In this document: piece by piece, positions 11,900 to 23,661 of the stretch
How positions within the stretch are numbered: position 1 is the stretch's first letter
How the letters are laid out: every line of letters starts with the position of its first letter
Assembly (NCBI RefSeq): GCF_027409185.1
Contig: NC_084471.1
Location: 7,098,535 to 7,162,534, forward strand
Origin: Cynocephalus volans
Taxonomy: Eukaryota; Chordata; Mammalia; Dermoptera; Cynocephalidae
Length of the DNA: 64,000 bases
Direction: 5' to 3'
The notes under the pieces: generated by a model
Database searches by the model: none
Told to the model about the DNA's origin: nothing
What the model saw: only the letters and a program-made list of their open reading frames with translations
Position numbers and translations under genes: made by a program

Positions 11900-13112
11900 C
11901 CATGATGTTTGTCCTGAGGTTAGGGCAGGTGGCAGATCTCCACAGCAGTGTGACCGAGGGGCACAGCCACATTCTCTCTTGTACCACCTCAAACAGAAGA
12001 CAGCTCAAGGCATCCTCCAGCCATGAGGAAATCCCTGACCACCCTGTGGGCGGGTTCAGGTTGGCGCATTGAGATCCTGTTCTTTGAGTCTCTCGTCTAG
12101 CCCAGGTCACTCCAAGACCAAAGTCATCACTGTCCTCATGCCAGAAATGTTCAATAGCTTGATAAGAAATTCCCATTTGAAGGAAATAACTAGAGTCATT
12201 CTTCCCTAGCTACTGCTTGTGAATAATAGAAGACGAGGCAATGTTAAAGCCATTTAACATACATCCAGAATTTACTATGTAAGAAGGAGCTACTCAATAA
12301 ACTATGGTTGCCAGGCCTTTGCCATCTCATAAGTAAATACAAGGGATTTACCAGACTACCCTTGTTCTTAGCCTCCTCTTTCCCCAGTAGGTTATAAAGT
12401 ATTAAACTGAATAATCATGTCTTTACGCTTATGGTGCTGATTGGTACCAGACACAGGTTTGCAGTTACCGTATTTACTTACGTAATTTCCTACCCAGTGT
12501 TCGTGTAGTTGTTTTCATCTTGAACAGAGGGGAGGGAGCCTGTAGCGTGTCACCTCTCCTTTGGTGACGCAGGGAACCCTGGGACGTAAGGCAAGTCCTC
12601 CCAGGAAGTTCAGACCCCTGAAATCTTATTTGGAGTGTTCTAATCATTCTTTTACTTCCTTTTAATGTCTAGGCTTTTCTAACCCTTTCTTTGAAAGGGA
12701 AATTATCTGGATTTAAGAATTACTTATTTTTCTCTAGAAAATTGTCAGGAATATGAAAGGCGAATATGATACTTTAAATATTTATTTGAATATTAGCTGT
12801 GAGCTAAATTTTCTTCCAATGTTCATGTTTTTTACTTGTAGTGACCTATATCTTTTGTAGGGAAGATTATCTTTGCCTTTTTTTTTTTCTTACTAATGTC
12901 ATTACTGTTACTCTATGTCAACCAAATCTCAGAGGTGAACACAACTGTGGATTTTTCATTGCAAGTCATCTAGTGATCAGACATGTAAACCTGGATGTAG
13001 TAGAAGAAATACTGTTTCAGAAGTTTGTTTGGTTCTGTTAGACAGTGGAGCAGTTTTTATTCAGTATCTTAGCTTTAAACACGTTTAATAAATAGCTGTA
13101 TCTCTTTTACAG
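11900..13112. other. Mostly repeat-poor intron before exon 2
   Basis: No gene, RNA gene or recognisable repeat seen. The last 250 bases are T-rich and lead to the TCTCTTTTACAG acceptor of EFCAB6 exon 2. Confidence 0.4.
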
Positions 13113-13324
13113 CCACAGCTGTCGCAAACCCAATGCTGTCCTTCTTAGACGTTAAACAGATTTTATTTCAAAAAATTACCCATAAAAGGGAGGAGTTGAA
13201 AAAAGCCTTTCAGCTGCTCGATCCTGGTCATACCCTGACAGTGTCCAAAAGTGAACTGAGAAGAACTGTCACATCCTTCCTGCTGCCTCTCACCGGAGAA
13301 CAGTTTCAAGACGTGTTGGCTCAG
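13113..13324 (+). CDS. EFCAB6: EFCAB6 coding exon 2, degenerate EF-hand 1
   Basis: The exon lies between a TCTCTTTTACAG acceptor and a GTACGG donor (weaker than consensus). It is 212 nt, enters in phase 1 (completing Thr45) and ends on a codon boundary at Gln115. It encodes a helix-loop-helix: entering helix about residues 68-80 (EELKKAFQLL), loop Asp81-Glu92, exiting helix from Leu93. The loop keeps Asp at position 1 and Glu at position 12, but positions 3, 5 and 6 are Gly83, Thr85 and Leu86. Calcium binding at this site is therefore doubtful, which is typical of several EF-hands in this family. Downstream the exon carries the LTGEQFQDVLAQ stretch that leads into the second hand of the pair. 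A 71-codon open frame is visible across the exon. Confidence 0.95.
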
Positions 13325-13649
13325 GTACGGTACACTGTGACTGTTTAGAGTAATTCAATTCTAGAAAGCTGAAGCAGATCAGAGAAGCACATAACCCCTT
13401 CTGACGTCTGCACCCCCAGCACCCCCCAGCCCCGTCGCAAATGAGCGGCTGAAGTTTTGTTTATTTTTCCACAATTCACTTAATTAGTTAGTGATCACAG
13501 TCAGCAGTTACTTGGTCATATTTTGCATGTAGCACTCACTATTCCAGCCATTTTCTTTTAGTTTTTTTGTTTGTTTGTTTTAAAGCTTCCCTATGAAAAT
13601 ACTTAGTCCACTTCTATTTTGTGACTTAATATTTTGGCCTTTTGTTCTC

Positions 13650-14160
13650 ACATCGAATGGTTATTGTGTACCCATATGTGGTAGACCCGGTGCTGGGCAC
13701 TGGGGGTGCAGAGAAATACGACATGGGCCCTGCCCTGGAGGAACTCACTGTCCCATGAGACATTGTTGGCAAGGGTTGGGAGTTAGAGGAGGGAGAGCTA
13801 TCTGTAAATGAATGGTGGTCGTCCAGGAAGGCTTTTTTGGGGAGGGGGTGTTTAAGTTAGTTTTGACCGAGAAGTGGGTATTAGCTAGATAAAAGAGGAA
13901 GGAAGGTCATTATAGGCAGAGGAAGCAGGTTCTGTGCATGCTTGGATGCCTGCATCTGCCTGCTGTGTTTATTCAGGGAACTGGGTCGAGTCATTTATAT
14001 CTGAAGTGAAGGGATAGGGCTCAGGTTGTGGCTAGAGGGGCCAGTTCAGAAGAGTACTTTGTAAGAGTTATATCTCTGTCCTGGAAGCTGTAGGGAGCCA
14101 GTGCAGGGTTTGCAGCAGGGGGTGATGCAGTTACTTGGGGAGGGATGTGGTGGATGGGGG
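13650..14160 (-). repeat. L2-like ancient repeat, antisense
   Basis: CCGGTGCTGGGCACTGGGGG and GCCCTGCCCTGGAGGAACTC resemble the reversed L2 3' end. The following GGAAGCAGGTTCTGTGCATG and GGGAGCCAGTGCAGGGTTTG extend the block. Related blocks occur at 41990 and 43330. Confidence 0.55.
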
Positions 14161-14844
14161 CCTTTGGGCCACCGGTGCTGTATCCTACCAGGGGGGTGTA
14201 AAGAGTAAAAAGGTGTGGTCCTTTCTTAAGGAATATGACATGCAGTAGAAATTAAATACTCTCAAAATTAGTCTATAAGTATCAATATAGTAATTATAAG
14301 AGGAGAAAGTTGGGCCAGGGTATCAGTAGTATTCCTTCCAACCCAATAACTGAATCTGTGTACAGTACATGTGCATGCACACACACACATAGAAAGAGAG
14401 ACAAATATATGTTTATGACTAATTCATTAGTTCTTAATCAGAGTCTGGCTTCATGCTATTTCATAGTATTTAAAACCCTATTTCTTTTTAGAATTTGCTA
14501 TATATCCCAACCCAACCCAACTTGCATACTTTCAACTAAGGGGAATTATGTGTTATGAAAACAAATAGCTCAATGAATTTTAGGCGTTCCTAAATTCCAG
14601 TCTTAACCTCAGTGACTTTCATTTCTTTCACTTTTTTTTTTTTTCCCAAAGCATGGGACGTTCTACTTGTTTCTTCTTGTGCGTACCATGTTACTACTGT
14701 TTCAGGGTTTTCTCTTCCCTTTAATTTTGTCTTTCACTGGTTTGGAGAAGTTTTCAGCCATTATTTCCTCCAAAATTTTTTCTGCTCCATTCTCTCCCCC
14801 TCAGACATTTTGATATTGTCCCAGTGGTCCCTAAGGCTCTGCTC

Positions 14845-15600
14845 TTTTTTGTTGTTGTTCTTATTTAGCTTTAATTTCATAATCATAAACTTAACTCTGC
14901 AATCCAGCTAGACTTGTAGGGGGATAAGGAAAATATGGAACCCAGCGAACTGCAGCGAGAGCACAAAGACTACAGGACATCGCGAGCAGGTGGGTGGAGG
15001 GTGCTCTCATGAGCCACAGAAGGGATGGTCTGGTGGTTAAGATAAAACAAGCCGAATTTGTTAGAGCTGTCCACAGTCGGCAATGGTGATCTTCTTGCTG
15101 GTCTTGCCATTCCTGGACCCAAAGTGCTCCATGGCTTCCACGATATTCATGCCCTCTGTCACCTTGCCAAAGACCACATGCTTGCCATCCAGCCACTCAG
15201 TCTTCTTGGCAGTGCAGATGCAAACTGGGAACCATTTGTGTTGGGCCCAGCATTTGCCATGGACAAGATGCTAGGACTGTATGCTTCAGGATGAAGTTCT
15301 CACCATCACATTTCTCCCTGTAGACGGACTTGCCACCAGTGCCATTATGGTGTGTGAAGTCACCCGCTGGCACACAAACCCTGGAATAATTCTGTGAAAA
15401 CAGGAACCCTTATAACCAGATCCTTTCTCTCCAGTGCTCAGAGTATGTTTTCTGCTGCCTTTGGGACTTTGTCTGCAAACAGCTTGACGGAGAGGTGGCC
15501 CGAGGGTTTGCCATCCATGGTGATGTCAAAGAACAGTGTGGTTGACCACGGCTGAAAGAGGGAGGCTGGGGCAGCAGCAGAGCCTGCAGAGTCAACTCAG
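14845..15600 (-). pseudogene. Processed pseudogene of cyclophilin A (PPIA)
   Basis: The minus strand carries an intronless copy of the PPIA mRNA: coding-derived 15549-15061 and a 3' UTR match down to an A-tail remnant near 14845. Recognisable codons encode the peptidyl-prolyl isomerase core, such as HRIIPGF, AND the region reading CAT GGC ATG/GTC TTT GGC AAG on the minus strand. Disruptions are visible: the start codon position reads GTG (15549-15547), a stop falls immediately after the CGQL codons (15063-15061), and indels shift the frame in the middle, so the two halves fall in different frames. It lies within an antisense L1. No function expected. Confidence 0.9.
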
Positions 15601-15994
15601 ATCGTTTTAAAGAAATTTCCATTCTCTCTGTCGTTTCAGATTAGATGATATCTATTGACCTATTTTCAAGTTTACTAATTCTTTCTTTTTGTCTCCATTC
15701 TGCTGTTAAGCCCATTCAGTGAATTTTAAATTTTAGATACTTTATATTACAGTTGTAGAATTCCCATTTGGTGCCTTTTTATAATTTCTATTCACCTGTT
15801 TAGACTTCCTGTTTTTCCCTTCAATTATGAGCATGTTTCTTTTGATTAGTTCAACACAGTTAGAGCAGCTGCATTAAAGTCCTTGTCTGTTAATTCTAAC
15901 ATGTTAGTCATCTTGGAGTTGTCCTGCATTCATGGTTTTCCCTTGAGAAGGGTCATGTTTCCCTGGTTGTTCATATTTGAGTATAATATCCCAG

Positions 15995-16507
15995 AGCAGA
16001 GCTGTCCAATTAGAAGTATCATGTGAGCCACATATGTAATTTAAAATTTTCTAGTAGCCACATTAAAAAGTAAAAAATTGGTGAAATTAATTTTATTAAT
16101 TTTTATCCAGCCAAATATATCCAAAATATTATTCACCTCCACATGTGATCACTGTTAAAATTATTAATAAGATATTTTACGTTCTTTTCTGTGTACTAAG
16201 TCTTCACACCTGCTGTGTACTTTATACTTATAGTAGACTTCAATTCAGACAATTTCCACTGGAAATACTTGATCTGTATTTAGATTTTATAAAATTTACA
16301 ATTGAAATGCTAGATTTGAATACCCAGTTGTTCCAAACATACTTAAAACTTTTCCAATAACTGAATCAATATTATTTTTTAAATTTAAATTAACATTAAA
16401 CAAAGCAAAAAAAAAAAATCTAGTTAATCAGTTCCATTAGCCACATTTCAAGTGATTAATAGCCACATGTGGCTATGGCTGTTTATTAGATGGTGCAATG
16501 CTACACA
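15995..16507. repeat. hAT-type nonautonomous DNA transposon fossil
   Basis: Begins near CAGAGCTGTCCAATTAGAAG and ends near TTTATTAGATGGTGCAATGC, an imperfect inverted terminal pair. Internal landmarks include GTGAGCCACATATGTAATTT and GCCACATGTGGCTATGGC, remembered from a common mammalian MER element. It interrupts L1 sequence. Confidence 0.6.
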
Positions 16508-17099
16508 TTATGAATGGTACATTGTGGAGACTTTGGATTGTGGTATATTCCTTTGAGGACTGTTGATACTTTTGTTTTGCACACCTGCAGTGTGCACAAG
16601 CTCATATCTTAGTTCTTTCTTCTTTAGCTGAGCCTCTTTGAGTCTGACCTGCACAGGCATGATTCAGGAGTCAGCTAAAACTTGGACAGAGTTCATACCC
16701 AGGAAGTAGGTATCCTTTTCTGTCTCTCTCCTGCGAGACATTTTCTAGTGGCTATGATTGCTTTGGGTTCTGTGTGCTAGTCATTTAGGCCAGAAAGACG
16801 TGGGTTTCCTACTGGAGTTTTATCAGCTCTGTGCTGGGCAGAGACAAGCTCCGGCTTGTCCTCAGGCTAAAAGCCTTTAAGAATAGGGAACTCCATACCT
16901 GTCCCTTCTTCTACATTTTGACTTCCTCCGGAATCTGCCTGCTTTCATTTATTCTCTAGAGCCTTTAGAGAGTTACTTTTTGTATTTTGACCAGAATTTA
17001 TAGTTGTTTTCTGTGGGAGGGCTGGTCTATTATGAGCTCTCTCTGCCACATCTTCTCTGCTTTATCATTTTTTTTAAGCAATTACAAAGTTGGAAGTAC

Positions 17100-18250
17100 A
17101 GTGCCAAGAACAATTTTTTTCTAAGTCATTTGAGAGTAAGTTGCTCCATTGTCCTTAAATATTTTAGTATATGTGTCCTTCAAACAAGGATGTTGTCCTA
17201 TAATAACCACAATACAACCATAAAAATAAAGAAGGTAATGTGGACTCATTACTCCCATCTCAGCCCAGAGTCCAGCCAGGTTTTGCCAGTTGCCCCACAA
17301 ATGTCTTGTAGGATCCAGGTCAGAGTCATGCATTGCATTTGGTTGTTATATCTCTTTAGTCCCCATCAATCTAGAGTGGTTCTTCAGTTTTTCCATGGAT
17401 TTCATGTCCTTTGAGGATTGCAAACCTGTTATTTTGTGGAATGCCCCCAGTTTGAGTATATTGGGTGTTTCCTAATGACTAGATCCAGCTTGCACCTTTG
17501 GGAGGAATATCCCAGCAGCGGGGCCGTATGCTTCCCATTGCATTTTACCAGGTTGCACGTGGTTTCAGTTTGTCCCACCATGGCTGGTGTTCACTCTAAT
17601 CACGTGGTTAAGGTGGAATCTGTCAGGCTTTTCCGTGGTATCCACTTTGTAATTCGTATTTTGTGAGAGAAACTTTGAAACTAGCAAATATTCAATTTCT
17701 CATCAAACTGTCAATTTATTCGTTTATTATTTATATACTCGCAGAGACTCCAGATTTCCTGTTGAGTGGGTTATGGGCCCATTGCTTCCATTGTTTATTT
17801 TGATGTTTAAATTATTCCCAATTTGGCCAGTGGGAGCCCCTTGGAGCTGGTTTCTGTATCCTTTTGACATGTCCCCATTTTTTGAGCACTTCTTTGCTTT
17901 CTGATAAAAGATATTCCAAGCTCATCTGTACTTTCCTTCCTTTGGTTCTAGAAATATCCATTTCTCCAAAGAACTCTGGTTCCTTTGACTGGAAAAAGAT
18001 ATTGAGAGGTCAGGATCTGGGCACCACGGCTGCTCATGCCATTGGGGTGTCTCTGCCCCCAGGTGGAAGCTAGGGGACAGATACATGTTTTTCATACACG
18101 TGTATACATACATTTACATCTACATTTATTTTTGTTCCAATCTCTCTCTCCATGTTGAAAATCAAGAGTTCATATCAATGCCACCAGTTCTAATCTAACA
18201 CTCCAGGGGTCATTGTAGTTTCTCCCTTTCCATGGTCGTAGCTACCTTCT
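17100..18250 (-). repeat. Antisense L1 3'-UTR type repeat
   Basis: Landmarks such as GTGGTTAAGGTGGAATCTGT, CCACTTTGTAATTCGTATTT and TTCTCATCAAACTGTCAATT resemble the long 3' regions of old L1 families read in reverse. No coding frame. Confidence 0.55.
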
Positions 18251-18639
18251 CACAGAGTGAGAAACTCGGCTTTTGTTGTCCTTGGTGTGTTTACTTATTT
18301 GGCCAGTCTCACTGTTATGTGACACATCTCTCATCTGCAGCACTCCCTGCCCCCAAGCAGACGACCTCTTCACTGCTCTTGGGCACTGACACCCACCATG
18401 ATGATGCCATCTTTGCCCCACATGCTCTTCTGGACCATCCTGGTCCCCCCAACACTGCAGACACCAACTTTCTCTGCCTCATCTAATGACTTTTGGGCTT
18501 AATTTTTAGGGAAGATAGGGAAGAGGTAGGGAGAAAAAGAACTTTCCTCTTCCCTCTTTTTAAAAGTGTTTCTCCTTTATTCACTTCTAGAATTTCACAA
18601 ATAGTACATAATGATATTTTTATATCACCCTTTATTGCG

Positions 18640-19430
18640 ATCTGTATTTTTAATAACAGCTTTATTAAGATATAATTTGTATATCATAAAATTTATCTTT
18701 TTAACATATATAAATAGGTGTTTTTAATATACTCACAGAGTTGTACAACCATTCTACTATCTAACGTGAGAACACTTTCATCATCCCCCAAAGAAACCCT
18801 GTAGCAGTTTCTCCCACTTGCCCTTCTGCCAGTACCTGGAAACCACTATTCTACTTTCTGTCACTATAGATTTGTCACTACAGATTCTGGACATTTCATA
18901 TAAATGGAATCATACCATAAATGATCTTTTGTGTCTGGCTTCTTTCATTTAGCATAACGTTTTCAAGGGTCACCCATGTTGTAGCATGAATCAGTGCTTT
19001 ATTTCTTTTTATGGCTGAATGATAGTCCATTGTATGAATATACCACGTTTTGTTTGCCCTTTCATCAGCTGATGGACTTTTTTTTTTTTTCCTGTCCTTT
19101 TTGTGACCGGCTGCACCGCGCTCAGGGCCGCACCGCGCTCAGCCAGTGAGTGCACAGGTCATCCCTATATAGGATCCGAACCCGCGGCGGGAGCGCTGCT
19201 GCGTTCCCAGCGCCGCACTCACCCGAGTGTGCCACGGGATCGGCCTAGCTGATAGACTTTTGAATTGTTTCTCCTTTATGACTTTTGTGAATATTCTGCT
19301 CTGAGCATTCATGTACAAATTTTTTTATGTGGACATATGTTTTCAGTTCTTTTGGTTGCATACCTAGGAGTGGAATTGCTGTGTCGTATGGTAATGTTCT
19401 CTTGCTTTTAAAGAACATTTGTCCGTGTAA
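18640..19430 (-). repeat. Antisense L1 ORF2/3' region split by a SINE
   Basis: Sequence from TAACAGCTTTATTAAGATAT to TTTCATCAGCTGATGGAC, and again from AGCTGATAGACTTTTGAATT to about 19430, is continuous L1 interrupted by the SINE at 19082. It parallels the L1 at 345-1000. Confidence 0.8.
19082..19246 (-). repeat. Long-form tRNA-derived SINE, antisense, with TSD
   Basis: On the minus strand it starts GGCCGATCCCGTGGCACACT, has B-box-like GGGTTCGGATCC, a TATATAGG linker, then a second truncated tRNA-like unit (GTGCACTCACTGGCTGAGCG) with an internal duplication around GCGCGGTGCGGCC, and a tail. The flanking 15-bp repeats AGCTGATGGACTTTT (19067-19081) and AGCTGATAGACTTTT (19247-19261) differ at one base. 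It is inserted into an L1. Confidence 0.9.
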
Positions 19431-19724
19431 ACATTGCATCAATTTCTGCATAAGCTCAATTTAACTGATACCTTATACCACATGGAGAGTTAAAATATTA
19501 TTTCCTGCTATGTGTCCTTATAGTCATGATCTAATGTTAATTTAAAATTTTGACAATCTTCCCAAGCTAATCAGCTATGCAGGAAGAGAGAAAGTACAGA
19601 AAATATGAAACGTGTATCTGTTTTTAAAAGCTACATCTGCCTTTAAAAGAAGTCAGTGGGAACTGTAGAACTTCAAAGACATTTTTGAAAAAATAGGTCT
19701 TGTTAGTCTATTCTAAATGATAAG

Positions 19725-19831
19725 TGTGCCCCACATCATGGGCAGGAGGGGGAACAACCAGCTTTGTATCTTACGAATATTCGTAATAAATAAATAAATA
19801 AATAATTTAAAAATAAAATAAAAATAAAAAG
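19725..19831 (+). mobile_element. Short unassigned retroposon with A-rich tail and TSD
   Basis: About 60 bp of body (GTGTGCCCCACATCATGGGC onward) followed by an (AAAT)n-type tail, about 107 bp in all. It is flanked by TAAATGATAAG (19714-19724) and TAAATGACAAG (19832-19842), which match at 10 of 11 bases. The body ends in a perfect 16-bp palindrome TTACGAATATTCGTAA at 19771-19786. It does not match the L1 3' ends or SINEs elsewhere in the window. It is probably the 3' tip of a longer element, but I cannot name it. Confidence 0.6.
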
Positions 19832-19842
19832 TAAATGACAAG

Positions 19843-20800
19843 CATGCTTTTCTAGAACCTTCAGCTCCTGTGATTTGTGTGTCGATGAAGGAAGCTGGAG
19901 TGTAGTGCATTCACAGGAGGCCAAGGTCATTGGGAATGAATGGCAGAGCTTCCTTTCTCCACCATGGACTTCACAGTGTCTGTGACTTTTCTAGATCATT
20001 TTATGACTAATCCGTGTGGTGGCACCACCTTTCTTTTTCGGTGGTTAATGTAAGCATAACTAGGAACTTATAAAATTAGTAAAAGATTTCATGGGAATTT
20101 CTCCTTAAAACTAGAAAAGAATTTTCCAGTTATAGCCAGAACTTACTTTAGCTTTAATTTTATTTCAAGAAGTATGTCAGAAATATTTTTAATGTCAGGG
20201 TGTTTTAATGATTGATCAGGGCAAGAAGGATAAGGAGCTTTGCTTGCAGTCTGCCCCGCACCTTAGTTTTCATTAAGAGTAATGTGAATTTTGTGGGGTT
20301 TTATTAGAATGTAGCCTCAGTCTCTGAATATTAATATAGATTGTTTTTAAAGAAGTTGAATTGGTAAATAGATTCCAGAGAAGGAAAACATAAGTTCCAT
20401 TCTATTGCCAGTGACCAAGTCAGGTTGGAGAGAAAGTGTCCTTTGAAGACATTTAACATGGTGGATACTGATTTAAAATCTACCTGCCCCCGCAGCCCTG
20501 GTCTAAGAATTTACTTTCAGCAATTCATCTACGGATGGTGTTGATTCTTAAACATTTTTGCCAGAATAATAAATACTGAGAAAGCGAGTACTGAGCAGAG
20601 CCTCCCCTTTTACACTAGATTCTTTGGTTGTCTAAAGGGCTTAGCTTTGGGGACTGATCATTGCAAGAATTTACATGCCACATTAGGATCTGTGTTAGAC
20701 CACGAATAGCAGTATGAAATGTGACAAAGGCCAGAATCATTTGATGCACTTTCTTTTTCTTTATAGGCACGGTGGTTTCTTTACTTAATAATGGGATGAA
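19843..20800. other. Unassigned intron sequence
   Basis: AT-rich, with no confident repeat or gene. No splice-flanked EFCAB6-like exon was found in it. Confidence 0.4.
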
Positions 20801-20809
20801 CCTGGGCTC

Positions 20810-21000
20810 TGGATTCATGGAGGTCGCTGGCACTTAATGGCAGTGCTGTGCAGGGAGGTCACACCTCTGCTCCATGCAATGTAGAAAATGACACCACCCT
20901 GTGAATGGTTTTAGGGCTTTTCATGTAAAACACCTAGAGGAGTGTTTGTGCCCATTTATGAGTACGAGCTCCGTAAGTGTAAGTTTCTTCCCTTCCTTGT
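20810..21000 (+). repeat. Possible MIR fragment
   Basis: A weak resemblance to the 3' half of MIR (AAACACCTAGAGGAGTGTTTG and CGAGCTCCGTAAGTGTAAG). Assignment is tentative. Confidence 0.4.
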
Positions 21001-21566
21001 TTACTGTCATCTATACCAAAACCATGAGGGCATCCAGCCTTGAACTGCAGGCCCAATCTGTCACTGCACTTCTTCTGTAAGATGAGGGAAACTCCTAAGT
21101 GTTTACCCAAGTTTATATCTACTAAGAATACACTTCTCAGAAATGGAAGTTGCGGGTGTCCTTTCCAGGAAAAGGCTTCTCCAGAGGCCCACCCTGTCAG
21201 CCTCTCTCCCTCTGGCCTTGTTTTCTAGTTACTCGTATTTTAAATAGCAAAGAGAAATACACCCTTTGGGAGACTGAGATAACCATGCTAGATTTTGAGG
21301 CTGGCATTTTAAGGGCTAAGTAAATAGCAAATTTGATTGTGCGGAGTTGGGAGCCATTCAGTGGTATGGGAAATTGTACTTTGTGTGTTTGTAAGAAGCT
21401 TAATAAAATATATTTATAGTGATTATATATTTATTTTATGTTTATCTTAATTTTAGGTTTATAATGCTTTTTTGGAAAATAATTATTTTCATTTTTTAAA
21501 TAAGCTTTTATTTAGAAATAATTTCAAACCTCCAGAAAATTTGCGAGAATAAGAATAGTACAGATA

Positions 21567-21670
21567 GGGCCGGCCCGTGGCTCACTTGGGAGAGCATGGT
21601 GCTGACAACACCAAGCTAAGGGTTAAGATCCCCTTACCGGTCATCTTTTTAAAAAAAAAAAAAAAAAAAA
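21567..21670 (+). repeat. tRNA-derived SINE with TSD
   Basis: Starts GGGCCGGCCCGTGGCTCACT, continues GCATGGTGCTGACAACACCA and AAGGGTTAAGATCCCCTTAC, then an A-tail of about 20. The 16-bp repeats AAGAATAGTACAGATA (21551-21566) and AAGAATCATACAGATA (21671-21686) differ at one base. It appears to fuse the first-unit start of the long form with the second-unit end, so it may be a deleted dimer. Confidence 0.9.
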
Positions 21671-22149
21671 AAGAATCATACAGATAGTACCCAATGGTAC
21701 AAATAATACTCGCATGCCCTGTACTCAGATTTGCCTTGTGAGCATTTTACCTCCCTTGCTTCTCCTTGATCTCTTGTTATCTGAGTGTGTGTGTGTTTAC
21801 GCAAACAATGCACGCAATATGAACGATGTGCTCGTAATATTGAAAAATAAAAAGCCATTGGAGAGGAAGTTGATTAGATCATGGTTCTCTACTCTTAACA
21901 CTTTAGTGTGTGTTTGCTAAGAATAAGAACTATTCTTTTACATAATCACAGTACAGTTATCAACTTCAGTAAATTAAACAATGAGATAATGCTTTTACGT
22001 AATCTACAGTTTGTATTAACCCACGTGATCCTATAGTGTCCTTTATGGAACTTTTAATTTATAAATGACTTTTTCTACCTTAAAACTACGTGAATGTACA
22101 GAAAGTTCACATGACACTCAGAGTGTAGAATTGTACTCTGGCATCAGCT

Positions 22150-22265
22150 TCTCATATGTATGTGTGTGTCTCTATATACATGCACATTTATGTATATATG
22201 CACAAAAATATAATACATGTGTATATAATGTATATGCATAATATGTATAACATATGATATATATT
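22150..22265. repeat. AT-rich TATG/TATA simple repeat
   Basis: Irregular ATGTATGTGTG and TATATAATGTATATGCATAA runs with no clear unit length. It lies about 330 bases before EFCAB6 exon 3. Confidence 0.6.
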
Positions 22266-22592
22266 AGAATATATTTCTGCTAGTCTTATTTTTTAGATAA
22301 ATTTTAGACTTAGCTAGATTTAGATTTTGTAGATAACTTGCTGTAGGTAACTTGTTGACTTTTAACTAAGCACAGACTGGAATTCCAGGATGCTATTCAT
22401 ACTTGGTTTTATGAGTGTGCAGGTCACCTCGGACACCTGGATTAAATACTTGTAAATGTTCAATAGAATGCCCATCCCATTAATAGCATTCTACATTGCA
22501 TCGTGAAAGCTATGATTTAGAAACCTGCTACACTGTCCACTGCTTGGATCTTAATTTTCTAACACACTGTCATTCTCCTTGTTTGAATGTAG

Positions 22593-22681
22593 ATCCCCCT
22601 CACCAGCTCTGGTGCCGTACCATACCTTGAATTTCTGTCCAGATTTGGTGGAATTGACCCAAATATAAATGTTATAAAGAG
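22593..22681 (+). CDS. EFCAB6: EFCAB6 coding exon 3, second hand of EF pair 1
   Basis: The 89-nt exon begins after GTTTGAATGTAG and ends at a consensus GTAAGT donor (22682). It encodes residues 116-144 and two bases of Arg145. The peptide IPLTSSGAVPYLEFLSRFGG matches the remembered family sequence. It forms the second EF-like loop of the pair (Pro117 to Glu128), with Gly122 at position 6, hydrophobic Val124 at position 8 and Glu128 at position 12. Position 1 is Pro and there are no acidic residues at 3 or 5, so this loop is structural rather than a calcium site. The loop and the preceding helix are split across exons 2 and 3, which are separated by a 9.3-kb intron. Confidence 0.93.
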
Positions 22682-23441
22682 GTAAGTGTTTTGTCTGCTC
22701 ATATGAAAATATGACATTGGAAATGATGAGTGAGAGCAATGACAAAAAACCATGAGAGCTGATCACATCAACAGATATAGATGAAGATGCATCGGTAGGG
22801 CTTGTCCATATAGAGTTGAATGGAATTAATCCTCGGTCAAAATTTTATTTAGCAAAGATTCTAACATCTATATAGGATATATTTCAGAATAAGAGAAATG
22901 ATACTAAAATGAAATATAAACATAACAAATAAAACCAGATAAAAATATTTTACATGCAATATATTTTAGACTTGGAAATAATGGATTTTAATTTTGAAGT
23001 AAAAATATTAAGACGCCAAACTTAAAATGTGTTCGTTTTTATACATTTTTAATGTTCATTGGAAAGTTTTCATGTTTTGGTGGCTAGAAATAAAATGTTC
23101 GGAAAAAAAGTCTTTGTATGAGCTTCTTTAGTATTTTATGGTCTTAGCATAAGCCGGAGGAGGCTCATTTGCTTTATTTGTAAAATGAGGGGGTTGGAAT
23201 ATGAATATATTTGTCTCCATCAGCAGTAAAGTTCTTTGATTTTAGTGTATGATTTAGGAATTACCATTTTCATAAAAAAAATTATTCACTCTTTATCTGA
23301 CTGTAAATGAATAAACCTCATTTTCTCAGAAATTTTCCATTTAAAAGAGTTTAATTTGATCCTGAATATTAGCAGATTCTGGTATTAGCTTTCATGATTG
23401 AATTCCTCACTGATACAATTTAGGTGTAGGAATTAGTGCAG

Positions 23442-23649
23442 CAGGAGGGAGAGAGAACTGGGGAGCTGATGTTTAATGGGCACAGAGTTTCCATTTCACA
23501 AGATGAAAAAGTTCTAGAGATCTTTTGCACAACAATGTGGATGCACTTAACACTACTGAACCCTGCACTTAAAAATGGTTAAGATGGTAAATTATATGTT
23601 ATGTGCTTTTTTAATCACAAGTTTAAAAAAAAGAAAGAAAGAAAGAAAA
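23442..23649 (+). repeat. 5'-truncated L1 3' end with TSD
   Basis: The block GATGAAAAAGTTCTAGAGAT, then ACAACAATGTGGATGCACTT and AAAATGGTTAAGATGGTAAA is a classic mid-age L1 3' UTR, ending in A and GAAA repeats. TSD GAATTAGTGCAG (23430-23441) and GAATTAGTACAG (23650-23661), one mismatch. Confidence 0.85.
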
Positions 23650-23661
23650 GAATTAGTACAG

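Larger units (their letters stand above)
14610..16990 (-). repeat. Antisense L1 3' region, interrupted by two insertions
   Basis: 14610-14844 and 15605-15994 are adjacent parts of one L1 3' region (left part includes GGAGAAGTTTTCAGCCATTA; right part starts near TTTCAGATTAGATGATATCT). A PPIA pseudogene splits them. A hAT-type element at 15995-16507 splits the right part again, and L1 resumes after 16508 (ATTGTGGAGACTTTGGATTG). Confidence 0.7.

Noticed and set aside
15061..15549. A functional cyclophilin gene
   Set aside because: Lost start codon, early stop and frameshifts in an intronless copy.
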